This document shows, piece after piece, positions 7,651 to 18,186 of a stretch of DNA of 64,000 bases (the first letter of the stretch is position 1; each line of letters opens with the position of its first letter). The notes under the pieces were generated by a model. It made no database searches. It was not told the DNA's origin and saw only the letters and a list, made by a program, of their open reading frames with translations. The position numbers and the translations under genes are program-made. Source of the stretch: Exiguobacterium aestuarii (GTDB lineage: Bacteria; Bacillota; Bacilli; Exiguobacteriales; Exiguobacteriaceae); the NCBI RefSeq assembly GCF_020171655.1, contig NZ_JAIVAC010000001.1:1364001-1428000 (forward strand), read 5' to 3'.

Positions 7651-8117
7651 TATTTTTGCCGATCGCGCATCGCACGGTCGACGTCACGTTTCGCGTCTTT
7701 CTTCTTCAAGTCCTCGCGTTTGTCGTACTTCTTCTTCCCTTTTCCGACGCCGAGCAGGCACTTGGCGAACCCGTTCTTGATATACACTTTGAGCGGGATG
7801 ATCGTGTAGCCGTCACGCCCAGATGCCCCGATGAGCTGATTGATTTGCTTCTTATGCAACAATAGCTTTCGGACGCGAAGTGGCTCATGGTTGAAGCGGT
7901 TCCCCTGGTCGAATGGGCTGATATGACAGTTGTGAAGCGTCGCCTCGCCCCCGTCGAACCGGACGTACGCATCCGCGATATTGATCTTCGATTGACGGAC
8001 CGACTTGATCTCCGTCCCTGTGAGCACCATGCCTGCCTCAATCGTATCCTCGATCGCGTAATCGAAGGACGCCTTGCGGTTTTGGGCGAGTGCGTTCGAA
8101 TCTTTCTTCTTGGCCAT
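7647..8117 (-). CDS. smpB: SsrA-binding protein SmpB
   Basis: 156 residues from ATG 8117, with AAAGGA at 10 nt; an ATG two codons earlier is too close to that site. It shows the OB-fold signature of the family: [25 protein letters not shown], then [23 protein letters not shown] and the [24 protein letters not shown] core, with a basic C-terminal tail ([15 protein letters not shown]) that inserts into the mRNA channel of stalled ribosomes. It binds the tRNA-like domain of the tmRNA encoded immediately downstream. It is the last gene of the secG-est-rnr-smpB cluster, with the order as in Bacillus. Confidence 0.97.
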   Translation of the reverse strand: MAKKKDSNALAQNRKASFDYAIEDTIEAGMVLTGTEIKSVRQSKINIADAYVRFDGGEATLHNCHISPFDQGNRFNHEPLRVRKLLLHKKQINQLIGASGRDGYTIIPLKVYIKNGFAKCLLGVGKGKKKYDKREDLKKKDAKRDVDRAMRDRQKY

Positions 8118-8171
8118 ACACATTCAGTCCTTTATCTACAAGATACGGAGGAAGGGACGAGTCCTTCCCCG

Positions 8172-10577
8172 TCAGCGACGTTTCTTCGCACCTCGTTTGG
8201 CGTCGCCTTTTCGTTTATGCTTGTCTTTCTTCTTCAAGTCGAGTGCCGAACGGCCTTGGGAAGACTTCTCCCCGTCACGTTTCGGTTTCTCGCCTGGTTT
8301 GCCCGGCTTCCTAGGTCTTCCTGGTTTGCCGCGCTTCTTCTTGTCGTCCCGACCGCGACCGCCACGACGGTCTTTCTCATCCTTCTTCGGACGACCGCCT
8401 TTTGCTTTGATCGTCGTCGGTTGGCGACGCGTCGATGGTTCCCGTTTCGGCATGCCGACGACTGTGAAATCAATCGTCCGCTCGTCTAGATTGACGGCGT
8501 CGACTTTGACACGGACGGCGTCCCCGATCCGGAACTGACGTTTTGTCCGCTCCCCGAGCAGCATGAGCTGTGATTCGTCGAAGTGGTAGTAATCATCCAT
8601 CGACTGGAGACGAACGAGACCTTCAATCGTATTCGGAAGCTCGACGAACATTCCGAAGTTCGTGACGCCGGCGACGACACCATCGAACTCTTCACCGAGA
8701 TGGGCTTCCATGTATTCGGCTTTCTTGAGCGCCTGTGTCTCACGCTCTGCGTCGACCGAACGACGTTCCCGTTTCGATGCCTGTTCGGCGATTGCCCCGA
8801 GACGGTCCTCGTACTTCGTAATCGTCTTCTCCGACAAGTCGTTGTTGAAGACGTATGTGCGCATGAGACGGTGGACAATCAAGTCCGGGTAACGACGGAT
8901 CGGTGACGTGAAGTGCGTATAGAAGTCTGTCGCGAGTCCGAAGTGACCGAGCAATACGTCATCATATTTCGCCTGTTGCATCGAGCGAAGCATGATCGTG
9001 CTGATGACCGGCTCTTCCGGTTCTCCGTCAATCGCCTTCAAGATTTTTTGAAGCGTCTTCGGTTCGACCGTCTGTCCTTTGATGCGTTCGATGTGAACGC
9101 CGAAGTTTGCGACGAAGTCGAAGAAGAAGTCGAGCTTGTCCGGTTTCGGATTGTCGTGGACACGATAGATGAACGGCACGTCCATCTTGTGGAAATGTTC
9201 AGCGACCGTCTCGTTGGCCGCGAGCATGAACTCCTCGATCAACTTCTCGGCGACCGAACGTGGACGAAGCACGATATCCGCTGGCTTCCCTTCATCGTTG
9301 ACGACGACTTTCGCCTCGGCGAAATCGAAGTTGATGGCACCGCGCGAGTTGCGTCGTTTCCGAAGGACTTCCGCGAGCTCGGCCATGAGGTCGAACTCAC
9401 CGATGAACGGCTCGTACTTTTTCAACGTCTCTTCGTCATCGCGCTCGATGATTTCACGGACGTTCGTATACGTCATCCGTTCCGTCGTCTTGATGACACT
9501 CGGGAACAAGTCGTGGCGAACGACCTTTCCGTTTTGCGGGGAGATCTCCATGACACAGCTGAGCGTCAAGCGGTTGACGTGCGGGTTGAGGGAACAAATT
9601 CCGTTCGAGAGTCGGTGCGGCAACATCGGAATGACACGGTCGACGAGATACACACTCGTCCCACGCTCGAGCGCCTCGACGTCGAGCGGTGAGCCCTCTT
9701 TCACGTAATGCGAGACATCGGCGATATGGACACCGAGCTCGTAGTTCCCGTTATCGAGTTTTTTGACGTGGACGGCATCGTCCAAGTCTTTCGCATCTTC
9801 GCCGTCAATCGTGAAGATCGTCTCGTCACGAAGGTCGACGCGACCGATGAAATCTTTCTCATCCGCCTCGTCCGGCACCGCGTTCGCCTGCGCGATCACG
9901 TCCTCCGGGAACTCCGTCGGAATGCCGTGTTTATAGACGATCGACAAGATATCGACACCTGGGTCGTTCTTATGCCCGATGATGCGGACGACGTCACAGG
10001 CACCGGCGAAGCGTCCGTCCGGATACTTCGTGATGCGCACGACGACTTTATGTCCGTCGACGGCACCGAGCGATTTGTCCGGGTTGACGACCGGCCAAAA
10101 GTTAATGCGCTTGTCATCCGGCTCGATGAAGGCGAACTGGTCAAGTCGACCGCTCGGGAGCGTATACGTCCCGACGAACTCCGAGAGTCCGCGCTTCAAT
10201 ACTTTCAATAGGATTCCTTCTGTCTTGCCACGGTTGTCCTCGCGTTTTTTGACGAGAATCGTATCGCCATGGTAGACGTCCTTCAGTTGGTCGGGCGGCA
10301 AGAACACGTCTTCCGCTTCCCCTTCGACCGACAAGAAGCCGAAGCCGCGCTGGTGGATCGAGATGATCCCCGCGACTTGGCCGAGCGAGGCGAGCGTCCC
10401 GTAACGGTTCGTCCGCGTCCGGCCGATGGCACCCTCTTCCTCGAGGGCATTCAATGTGCGGATGAGTTCTTTGAAGTCATCCGTCGACGCGAGCTGTAAT
10501 CGCTCGGTCAGTTGATCGACAGAGAGCGGTTTCTCGCTCGCCTGTAAGATCTCTAGTAATTGGTCACGTAAATTCAA
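8172..10577 (-). CDS. rnr: Ribonuclease R
   Basis: 801 residues; processive 3'-to-5' exoribonuclease that degrades structured RNA and works with tmRNA-SmpB on non-stop mRNA. Domains in order: N-terminal helix-turn-helix (1-65), two cold-shock/OB domains (about 70-215), the RNB catalytic domain (about 250-575), an S1 domain (about 640-715) and a long Lys/Arg/Gly-rich tail (about 730-801). The four catalytic acidic residues lie in TIDGEDAKDLDD (256-267). The start is TTG 10577 with AAGGAGG at 7 nt and no nearby ATG. The basic tail is very pronounced and probably aids RNA unwinding. Confidence 0.97.
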   Translation of the reverse strand: MNLRDQLLEILQASEKPLSVDQLTERLQLASTDDFKELIRTLNALEEEGAIGRTRTNRYGTLASLGQVAGIISIHQRGFGFLSVEGEAEDVFLPPDQLKDVYHGDTILVKKREDNRGKTEGILLKVLKRGLSEFVGTYTLPSGRLDQFAFIEPDDKRINFWPVVNPDKSLGAVDGHKVVVRITKYPDGRFAGACDVVRIIGHKNDPGVDILSIVYKHGIPTEFPEDVIAQANAVPDEADEKDFIGRVDLRDETIFTIDGEDAKDLDDAVHVKKLDNGNYELGVHIADVSHYVKEGSPLDVEALERGTSVYLVDRVIPMLPHRLSNGICSLNPHVNRLTLSCVMEISPQNGKVVRHDLFPSVIKTTERMTYTNVREIIERDDEETLKKYEPFIGEFDLMAELAEVLRKRRNSRGAINFDFAEAKVVVNDEGKPADIVLRPRSVAEKLIEEFMLAANETVAEHFHKMDVPFIYRVHDNPKPDKLDFFFDFVANFGVHIERIKGQTVEPKTLQKILKAIDGEPEEPVISTIMLRSMQQAKYDDVLLGHFGLATDFYTHFTSPIRRYPDLIVHRLMRTYVFNNDLSEKTITKYEDRLGAIAEQASKRERRSVDAERETQALKKAEYMEAHLGEEFDGVVAGVTNFGMFVELPNTIEGLVRLQSMDDYYHFDESQLMLLGERTKRQFRIGDAVRVKVDAVNLDERTIDFTVVGMPKREPSTRRQPTTIKAKGGRPKKDEKDRRGGRGRDDKKKRGKPGRPRKPGKPGEKPKRDGEKSSQGRSALDLKKKDKHKRKGDAKRGAKKRR

Positions 10578-10592
10578 CGTGACACCTCCTTC

Positions 10593-11333
10593 TTAGACTG
10601 ACCAGTCTAACGTTTCGAGAAAATCGAGCACGTCCTGGTGCAGTTTCTCTTTTTCTTTGTCGAGCGTAATCACATGTCCCGAGTTCTCATAGATGAGCAA
10701 CTCTTTTTGGAACGTATTGACCGCCTCGTAAATTTGATTCGCCGATTCCGGGTCGATCATGTTGTCTTTGGCGCCTTGGACGACGAGTGTCGGGACGAAG
10801 ATGTCCTCGAGCTTCGACGCCGTGTCGCGGACGAAGGCACGGAGGTCTTTTAGCGTTGGCATCGGTTTGAACTCTGCCATCTCCTGCTCGATCTGTTCCG
10901 GCGACTTTTCTTCTCTACCCTTATATTCTCGAGCATATGCCTGGACTCCTTTGTACAAGCGGTCCTCGGCATCGATTCCAGTCGGCGCGCACATCGGGAT
11001 GACCGCCTTGACGTCTTTCTCCTCGGCGAGACGGAGTGACATCACGCCACCTAGCGATAGTCCGCAGACGACAATCTCCTCATGGCCTTTGTCGACGAGT
11101 GTCTGGTAAGCGTTCAAGACGTCTTCCCACCAGTCTTCTGGTCCATATTGGAGTAACTCTTCCGGTGGGACGGCATGACCACGATAGATCGGTCCCATAC
11201 ATGTGTATCCTTCTTTTTGAAGGAAGCGACCGAGCATGCGGACATCCGCGCTCGATCCAGTGAAGCCATGTAACATCAACACGGCACGTTTTCCGCCCTC
11301 GAAGAAGAACGGTTTTGGTGCAGTCACTTTCAT
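10593..11333 (-). CDS. est: Carboxylesterase of the Est30 type
   Basis: 246 residues. An alpha/beta-hydrolase with the LHGFTGSSADVRMLGRFL oxyanion region, the nucleophile Ser in GLSLGG (about residue 93), an Asp in the QGAKDNMIDPESAN stretch and the His in SGHVITLDKEKEKLH. It cleaves short-chain carboxylic esters; the natural substrate is unknown. ATG 11333 aligns with the start of Geobacillus Est30 (MK...PKPFFF), whereas the ATG four codons upstream abuts the GAGGAG site. The gene sits between secG and rnr, the same order as yvaK in Bacillus. Confidence 0.93.
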   Translation of the reverse strand: MKVTAPKPFFFEGGKRAVLMLHGFTGSSADVRMLGRFLQKEGYTCMGPIYRGHAVPPEELLQYGPEDWWEDVLNAYQTLVDKGHEEIVVCGLSLGGVMSLRLAEEKDVKAVIPMCAPTGIDAEDRLYKGVQAYAREYKGREEKSPEQIEQEMAEFKPMPTLKDLRAFVRDTASKLEDIFVPTLVVQGAKDNMIDPESANQIYEAVNTFQKELLIYENSGHVITLDKEKEKLHQDVLDFLETLDWSV

Positions 11334-11384
11334 TTTATCTGTCATCTCCTCGTATCTACATTATTCCCAAAAAATAAATCGAAA

Positions 11385-11428
11385 AAACAAAAGCTGACCG
11401 CCTCACGTAAAAATCGAGAACGATCAGC
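11385..11428 (-). terminator. Weak hairpin after secG
   Basis: GCTGACCG (11393-11400) pairs with CGATCAGC (11421-11428) apart from one mismatch, then a T-rich tail on the minus strand. It may allow read-through into est and rnr. Confidence 0.4.
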
Positions 11429-11435
11429 CTTATCA

Positions 11436-11660
11436 TCATAATGATGCGACTAGTAATCCTAAAATGAAAAACAAAGTGCCTAGTACAGCTGCAGTTCGGT
11501 TCAAAACAGCATCGAAGCCGCGCGCTTTCTGGCGTCCGAACAACTGCTCCGCGCCACCTGCAATCGCTCCAAGACCTTGCGACCGACCTGACATGAGCAG
11601 TACGACGACAATCAATAAGACAGCCACGACGAGTAGGCTGATTGTAGCGATCGTTTGCAT
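11436..11660 (-). CDS. secG: Preprotein translocase subunit SecG
   Basis: 74 residues with the two membrane helices of SecG (about 3-23 and 52-72) joined by a Gly-rich cytoplasmic loop, MSGRSQGLGAIAGGAEQLFG, which is the family signature. It assists SecYEG, driven by the SecA encoded at 58-60 kb. GGAGGAAC precedes ATG 11660. It is first in the secG-est-rnr-smpB order typical of Firmicutes. Confidence 0.95.
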   Translation of the reverse strand: MQTIATISLLVVAVLLIVVVLLMSGRSQGLGAIAGGAEQLFGRQKARGFDAVLNRTAAVLGTLFFILGLLVASL

Positions 11661-11733
11661 AGTAGTCAGTTCCTCCTTCTATTTACACGCCTTTTATTAT
11701 ATAGAAGTTATCGTCAAAACACCAGCATTCAAA

Positions 11734-12621
11734 TTATCGGGACGGGTAGCTGAATCCTTCCCCGATGACTTCCTTCACTTGGTGGATGACGACGAAGGCG
11801 CGGTCGTCCGTCACTTGGACGATTTTTTTGAGTGGCGCGATCTGACGTTTGTCGACAATCATATACAACATGTTCTTGTCTTGCTTCGTGTAGTAGCCGT
11901 GTCCATGAATGATCGTCGCCGAGCGACCGAGCGTCTCCGTCAAGACGACGGCGAGCTCTTCTTGCTTGTCGCTGATGATCGTGACGGCCTTGCGGATGTT
12001 GAGTCCCTCTGCGACGAGGTCGATGACCCACGAGCCGATGATGATGGCGATGAGCGTATAGAGGACGACCTGTTCCCCTAAGAAGAAGCCAGATGTCGCG
12101 ACGACGATCGCATCGATGATGAACATCGAGACGGCGACGCTCAAGTGGAGATAGCGCTCCATGAGCCGGGCGATGATGACGCCCCCTCCTGTCGTCCCGC
12201 CGACACGGAGCACCATGCCGATTCCGACCCCGATCATAATCCCGGCATAGACGGCCGCGAGCAGTTTATCCTCGGCAGGGCTGCCCCAGTCGTGCGTCAG
12301 ACTAAGAAAGAATGACGTCGCAACGACGGCGATGACCGAATAGACCATTGTCCGACGGTCGAGCAGCTTATAACCGACGATAAAGAGAATCCCGTTCCCG
12401 ATAATCGACGTGAGCCCGAGGTCCCAGCCGAACACGTAGTACAGGATAATCGTGACCCCGAGCAGGCCACCTTCCGAGAAATCGTTCGGTACGGTGAAGT
12501 AGTTGACCCCGAACGAGAGAATGAATGAGCCCGCGATAATCCAGGCGATGTCTTTCACCGAGATGGTTTGTAGCTTGCGCCATACTTGTTGGCGCAATAG
12601 ATGTTGCTGTTGACGTTTCAT
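11734..12621 (-). CDS. YitT-family membrane protein (first copy)
   Basis: 295 residues from ATG 12621, preceded by AAGGAGG; the longer frame to 12639 overlaps that site. Five to six membrane helices follow a short basic N-terminus, with the family's Gly-rich stretches (GGLLGVTIILYYVFG, MVLRVGGTTGGGVIIARLM). The cytoplasmic C-terminal DUF2179 domain of about 80 residues begins near AVTIISDKQEELA. A second member lies at 56058-56915. Function is not established for the family. It is monocistronic. Confidence 0.88.
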   Translation of the reverse strand: MKRQQQHLLRQQVWRKLQTISVKDIAWIIAGSFILSFGVNYFTVPNDFSEGGLLGVTIILYYVFGWDLGLTSIIGNGILFIVGYKLLDRRTMVYSVIAVVATSFFLSLTHDWGSPAEDKLLAAVYAGIMIGVGIGMVLRVGGTTGGGVIIARLMERYLHLSVAVSMFIIDAIVVATSGFFLGEQVVLYTLIAIIIGSWVIDLVAEGLNIRKAVTIISDKQEELAVVLTETLGRSATIIHGHGYYTKQDKNMLYMIVDKRQIAPLKKIVQVTDDRAFVVIHQVKEVIGEGFSYPSR

Positions 12622-12640
12622 AAATTGTCCTCCTTCCATA

Positions 12641-12671
12641 TAAAAAAGACCGCGGCCAAAGCCGCAGTCTT
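12641..12671 (-). terminator. Terminator of the galU-glycosyltransferase operon
   Basis: AAGACCGCGGC pairs with GCCGCAGTCTT around CAAA, followed by six T on the minus strand. The stem overlaps the stop of the last glycosyltransferase gene. Confidence 0.85.
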
Positions 12672-14010
12672 AAGATTGTACTGGCTTTGGCGCACCGTCT
12701 TTCATAATCGGCAACTTGCGCTCCGCTGCGTTCGCGTAGACATTCAAGAGTGCCTCTTTTTCCAAATCCCAGTTATATTTCTCACGCGCGGTCTTCGTGT
12801 TCTCTTTGACACGCGCATAGAGTGCTTGGTCTTCAATCATCCGGTTGACGCCGTCTGCGATCGATTGTGGATCGTGCGAGTCGACGAGCACCCCGACATC
12901 GTTCCCCGCAACGACCCGTTCGATTTCAGGGAAGTCACATGAGACGACCGGTACTTCGGCCATCAAATACTCGAACAATTTGTTCGACGACGCCGAGTAG
13001 TGGTTGAAGCAGACGTTGTTCAATACTTGGAAGCCTAAGTAGGCGTTCATCGTATAGTAAGGTAACGCTTCGACCGGTACTTTGTCAATCATCTTGACAC
13101 GATCGCCGACGCCTTCCGTCTCGATCAACTGTTGAATCGTCGGTTTGAGCTTCCCGTCCCCGATCATGACGAGCGTACCTTCTTTGAAGTCTTTCGCCGC
13201 GAGCACGAGCTGTTCGAGACCGCGCCCTGCTTGAATCCCACCTTGGTACAAGAGGATCTTCTCGTCTTTCGGCAAGTCGAGGAGCGCATGCAAGTCCTTA
13301 CGGAGCGAGAAGTCGAGCGGACGGTAGAACGGGTAGTTGTGGAGCACGTACGGGTAGAATCCGTATAACTCTTCATTGTGTGCCGCACGTGTATGGTTCT
13401 CGACCATCATCGTATCGACGAACGGCAAGAGCCATCCTTCGAGGTTACTTTGGATGTAGCCGTAACCGGTACGGTCCGTCTGTACTTCGTGCGAATCGTA
13501 GACGATTCGACCTTTGTTGAACACTTTTCCGGCGAGGAGTGCCTGCGGGAGCGTGTTCAAATCGTTCGCATGATAAAAGTCGTATGACTTCTTCGTCGAC
13601 GTGAACACCATCTCGAGCATCGCACTCGCATTGACGATTTGCTTACGCACTTGCGGCAACAAGATTGTCCCGACCGCCGCCCCGAGAGCGAGCATCGTGA
13701 ACGGTGCGAGTAGGAACAAGCCAGCACCGACGAGTCCGGCACCTAACTTGCGTTGTGGTTTTGCAAAAATCCATTTTTTTAACTTACTAGCCATTTTCAT
13801 TGAATTTATAAGAATCGATGGCTGACGCTTCACGCGGATGACGCGGAAGCCTTCCGGACGCATCTCTTCTTTCGGTAACTCTTTATTTTTTGGGTCCTGA
13901 AGCGCAATCAAATCAACTTCATAACCTGCCTCGGCAAGTGCCGAGCATTCGCGAAGAACGCGCGCATCATTCGTAAAATGGTTCCATACAAACATACATA
14001 CTGACTTCAT
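12670..14010 (-). CDS. GT4-like glycosyltransferase with internal hydrophobic segment
   Basis: 446 residues from ATG 14010 (GGAGG at 7 nt), overlapping the previous gene by ATGA. The N-terminal domain starts MKSVCMFVWNHFTNDARVLRE, typical of GT-B enzymes that recognise a nucleotide sugar and a lipid or glycan acceptor. A hydrophobic hairpin follows at about residues 86-120 (GAGLVGAGLFLLAPFTMLAL), which is not part of a standard GT4 fold and probably anchors the enzyme to the membrane. The C-terminal donor-binding half has ILLYQGGIQAGRGLEQLV and the SNKLFEYLMAEVPVVS segment with the Glu that binds the sugar nucleotide. With galU and the other transferase it should build a surface polysaccharide or glycolipid. 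Confidence 0.85.
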   Translation of the reverse strand: MKSVCMFVWNHFTNDARVLRECSALAEAGYEVDLIALQDPKNKELPKEEMRPEGFRVIRVKRQPSILINSMKMASKLKKWIFAKPQRKLGAGLVGAGLFLLAPFTMLALGAAVGTILLPQVRKQIVNASAMLEMVFTSTKKSYDFYHANDLNTLPQALLAGKVFNKGRIVYDSHEVQTDRTGYGYIQSNLEGWLLPFVDTMMVENHTRAAHNEELYGFYPYVLHNYPFYRPLDFSLRKDLHALLDLPKDEKILLYQGGIQAGRGLEQLVLAAKDFKEGTLVMIGDGKLKPTIQQLIETEGVGDRVKMIDKVPVEALPYYTMNAYLGFQVLNNVCFNHYSASSNKLFEYLMAEVPVVSCDFPEIERVVAGNDVGVLVDSHDPQSIADGVNRMIEDQALYARVKENTKTAREKYNWDLEKEALLNVYANAAERKLPIMKDGAPKPVQS

Positions 14011-15224
14011 TGTGTTTCCTCCATCACTAACTGTTGTACGACTTGATCTAACACGTCGATATTCTCTTCCCAACATAAATTCTCTTTGACATAACGAATC
14101 CCGTTCGCCCCGAGCGCCTCCCGAAGGTCCGGTCGGTCGAGGAGCTTGCGGAGGATCCGCTCGATCTCATCGATATCCCGTTTCCGAGAGACGAATCCGA
14201 CTTCGGCCGCTTCAATGACATTCGCCGCATGGCCTGACACTGCTGCGACAATCGGTTTGCCGACCGCCATATAGTCGATGAGTTTCCCAGGGATGACCGT
14301 ATCAAACACTTCTTGCTCGATCAGGCTGACAAAGGCGACGTCCGCATTTTTAATCGCCTGGAACGCCTCCGTCCGTGGCATCGCTTCAAGGAACAAGAAG
14401 TTTTGGAAACCACGCTCTTTGATCGTCTGCTTCAACTCTTCTTTCCGATACCCGTAGCCGATCAGTTTGAAGTGAATCCGCGGTTCGTCACGGAACCGTT
14501 CGGCGAGCTCGAGTAAGAGTGACACGTCCTGGGCGAGCCCCATGTTTCCGGCATATAAAATCTCCATCCGGTCGTCCGGCGGGATCGTCCGCTCAAGCGC
14601 TCGTTCCGATTCTCGAATCGAGTTCGGCATGTAGTGGATTTTCTCGTTCGGGACACCGCGTTGGCGCAGATAGCTGCGGAAGCCTTCCGAGTTGATGATG
14701 ACCTCGTCAGCTGCACGATACAATCGTTTCTCGAGCCAAAACGCCGGCGCGAGTACCCAGTCGTGTTTGAACACGCCGACCCCTTTCACCGATTCCGGCC
14801 AAAGGTCACGAACGTCCAAAATGAGGGGGACACGATACTTCCGTTTCGCATATACCCCGACAAACGCCATAAAAAAAGAAGGGGTCGTCGCAAATACGAC
14901 GTCTGGCTTCAATTTTAACTGGCGAACGGACCCGATCCCTTTCACCATCTGTTCGAGAAACAAGAAGAGACGGCTGACCATATTGGACGTATGTTTTCGC
15001 TTCTTCGTAATGAGTCGTTTGATGAACGGTTGATTGTTCAGCTCCCGGTCATTCCAGAAACGGTCGTCCTGATACATATCAAAGCTCGGGTACGAAGGGG
15101 CGGCCGTGATGACCTCGACTTCATACCCGCGCTGCTTCATCAAATGCGTAATGTTTTGCATCCGGTTACCGGCGCTGCCGATCTCCGGATAATAGTTTTG
15201 ACACACCATGAGCATTGTTTTCAA
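14007..15224 (-). CDS. GT4 glycosyltransferase (WbuB-like)
   Basis: About 405 residues. The N-terminus (MVCQNYYPEIGSAGNRMQNI) and DLWPESVKGVG segment match WbuB-like amino-sugar transferases. The donor site appears as ILYAGNMGLAQDVSLLLELAERF, and IPGKLIDYMAVGKPIVAAVSG carries the K..(D/E)Y.A motif. The start is uncertain: TTG 15224 has AAGGTG at 8 nt, GTG 15233 lies within that site and ATG 15215 is 17 nt from it. It overlaps the next transferase by 4 nt and follows galU by about 12 nt, so the three are one operon. The product is probably an extracellular or wall glycan. Confidence 0.87.
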   Translation of the reverse strand: MKTMLMVCQNYYPEIGSAGNRMQNITHLMKQRGYEVEVITAAPSYPSFDMYQDDRFWNDRELNNQPFIKRLITKKRKHTSNMVSRLFLFLEQMVKGIGSVRQLKLKPDVVFATTPSFFMAFVGVYAKRKYRVPLILDVRDLWPESVKGVGVFKHDWVLAPAFWLEKRLYRAADEVIINSEGFRSYLRQRGVPNEKIHYMPNSIRESERALERTIPPDDRMEILYAGNMGLAQDVSLLLELAERFRDEPRIHFKLIGYGYRKEELKQTIKERGFQNFLFLEAMPRTEAFQAIKNADVAFVSLIEQEVFDTVIPGKLIDYMAVGKPIVAAVSGHAANVIEAAEVGFVSRKRDIDEIERILRKLLDRPDLREALGANGIRYVKENLCWEENIDVLDQVVQQLVMEETQ

Positions 15225-15236
15225 AAATAACACACC

Positions 15237-16118
15237 TTACTGTTGATCAAGTTCGTCCACGAGCCGTTTTAACAAGGCATGGACGTCATCTTTTAAATCA
15301 GGATCGCTGAGCGCATGGCAAATCGTCGTCTCGACGAATCCAATCGGCTCCCCGACGTCATAGCGTCGACCATCAAATTCGTAAGCAAAGACCGTCTGCG
15401 CTTCATTCAAGCGTGCGATCGCATCCGTCAATTGAATCTCACCTCCTGCCCCTGCTTCTTGTCCTGACAACGCCTCAAAGACGTCCGGTGTCAACACATA
15501 GCGACCAAGGATGGCAAAGTTCGAAGGGGCCTCACCGACGGGCGGTTTCTCGACGAACGTCCGCACCGGGATGAGCTTCCCTTCGACGGCAAGCGGGTCA
15601 ATTATACCATATCGGTTCGTCATTTCATACGGGACACGCTGCACACCGATGATCGAGCGTTCATGCGCCTCATATTGGTCAATCAACTGCTTCGTCGCCG
15701 GCACGTCGGATTCAATGATGTCATCTCCGAGCAAGACAGCGAACGGCTCGTCCCCAATAAATTTCCGAGCACACCAAATCGCATGACCGAGACCTTTTGG
15801 CTCCTGTTGGCGTATGTAGTGAATGTTCGCCAAGTTCGAGGAGTGTCGGACCGATTCGAGTAAGCGGGTCTTCCCTTTTGACTCCAAGTTTTGTTCCAAC
15901 TCGAGCGCACGGTCAAAATGATCTTCAATGGCGCGCTTATTCTTACCCGTGACGATGATGATGTCTTCGATTCCTGAAGCGACGGCTTCCTCGACGATGA
16001 ACTGAATCGTCGGTTTGTTGACGATTGGCAACATCTCTTTTGGCATGGCTTTCGTGGCTGGTAGGAAGCGGGTGCCGAGACCGGCGGCTGGGATGATGGC
16101 TTTACGTACACGTGTCAT
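15237..16118 (-). CDS. galU: UTP-glucose-1-phosphate uridylyltransferase
   Basis: 293 residues; makes UDP-glucose from UTP and glucose-1-phosphate for glycan and glycolipid synthesis (GtaB in Bacillus). It has the nucleotidyltransferase signature [21 protein letters not shown] near the N-terminus, [11 protein letters not shown], the [10 protein letters not shown] segment, the LLGDDI metal site and FVEKP. ATG 16118 is chosen since AAAGGAG is 9 nt away, while the ATG two codons earlier is 3 nt away. It heads the operon with two glycosyltransferases, which it may supply with UDP-sugar. Confidence 0.95.
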   Translation of the reverse strand: MTRVRKAIIPAAGLGTRFLPATKAMPKEMLPIVNKPTIQFIVEEAVASGIEDIIIVTGKNKRAIEDHFDRALELEQNLESKGKTRLLESVRHSSNLANIHYIRQQEPKGLGHAIWCARKFIGDEPFAVLLGDDIIESDVPATKQLIDQYEAHERSIIGVQRVPYEMTNRYGIIDPLAVEGKLIPVRTFVEKPPVGEAPSNFAILGRYVLTPDVFEALSGQEAGAGGEIQLTDAIARLNEAQTVFAYEFDGRRYDVGEPIGFVETTICHALSDPDLKDDVHALLKRLVDELDQQ

Positions 16119-16181
16119 TAGCATTGGCTCCTTTACTCGTTATGTAATGAGTATACCCAATATTTGTGTGTTCTGACACAA

Positions 16182-16211
16182 AATAGAGGTCATGACAAAA
16201 GAGTCATGACC
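16182..16211 (-). terminator. Terminator after the small membrane protein gene
   Basis: A perfect 9-bp stem (GGTCATGAC/GTCATGACC) with a 6-nt loop and a TCTATTTTG tail on the minus strand. It overlaps the stop of the 37-residue ORF. Confidence 0.6.
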
Positions 16212-16317
16212 AATCGTCGTCGCGCTTCGTTTTTAGATAATACCACACCCCAAATGTAATCAGACCGATGACGAGAAGAATCCCTAGCATCATCATGAGA
16301 AGCGAACCGGCATTCAC
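16204..16317 (-). CDS. 37-residue single-span membrane protein
   Basis: Starts at GTG 16317 and overlaps the stop of the preceding gene as GTGA, the usual sign of coupled translation. It reads MNAGSLLMMMLGILLVIGLI, then a basic-acidic tail YYLKTKRDDDWS: one membrane helix with a positively charged cytoplasmic end. The terminator overlapping its stop supports it as a real gene end. There is no recognisable Shine-Dalgarno of its own, so the call depends on coupling. No family recognised. Confidence 0.5.
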   Translation of the reverse strand: MNAGSLLMMMLGILLVIGLITFGVWYYLKTKRDDDWS

Positions 16318-16586
16318 AAATCTCTATTTCGTTGATGCACTTCCTTATAACACCTCTTCAGTATAGTCAAAACGTGATCCTCATATTCATTCTCCGGTTT
16401 CAACAGCAAATCGTCTTCTTCCTTATAAAATTCATCTAGTGGACCGATATGTCGATAGTATTTTCCTAAGATTATTGGAGGTTCGTATGATTCATCATCA
16501 ATGATGAATCTAATAACGCCTTCTTTTCGCTCAACTTTGTATCGTGAACAAGAAATCTTACTTAACTTTCCGTAATTATATCCCAT
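16314..16586 (-). CDS. Unknown small soluble protein
   Basis: 90 residues, starting at ATG 16586 with AGGAGG at 6 nt; the ATG at 16592 abuts that site. It reads MGYNYGKLSKISCSRYKVER, then beta-type stretches (GVIRFIIDDESYEPPIILGKYY) and an acidic helical end. There is no membrane segment or recognisable domain. It is transcribed with the 37-residue membrane protein. AT-rich compared with galU and eno on either side, it may be strain-specific. Confidence 0.6.
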   Translation of the reverse strand: MGYNYGKLSKISCSRYKVERKEGVIRFIIDDESYEPPIILGKYYRHIGPLDEFYKEEDDLLLKPENEYEDHVLTILKRCYKEVHQRNRDL

Positions 16587-16812
16587 AGTCATCCTCCTAG
16601 AGAGTTATACCTTAATTTAAAGGTTATCTTCATAGGAAACTGTTCATAACTACAAGTCAAGTCAATCGTAAGATTTAGTGATTTAAAATCAAAGATGAGC
16701 TATTTGTTTGTGCGTCACTAAGATCAAGCAAAGAGGAGTTGTACATTTGATTTAAGCGTATATTTACAACATTCAAAAGCAAAATGTGTAATAAATGCAC
16801 TATTCCAGACAC

Positions 16813-16850
16813 AAAAAAAACCACGAACGGCTATACAAAGCCATCCGTGG
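16813..16850 (-). terminator. Terminator of the glycolytic operon
   Basis: CCACGAACGGC (16821-16831) pairs with GCCATCCGTGG (16840-16850), with one mismatch, followed by eight T on the minus strand, just past the eno stop. Confidence 0.9.
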
Positions 16851-16860
16851 GTTATTTTAA

Positions 16861-18186
<1,326 letters not shown>

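Noticed and set aside
8913-9692. Long open frame on the plus strand opposite rnr
   Set aside because: It is the reverse shadow of a GC-biased coding gene; residues are rich in Arg, Asp and Val, with no ribosome site.
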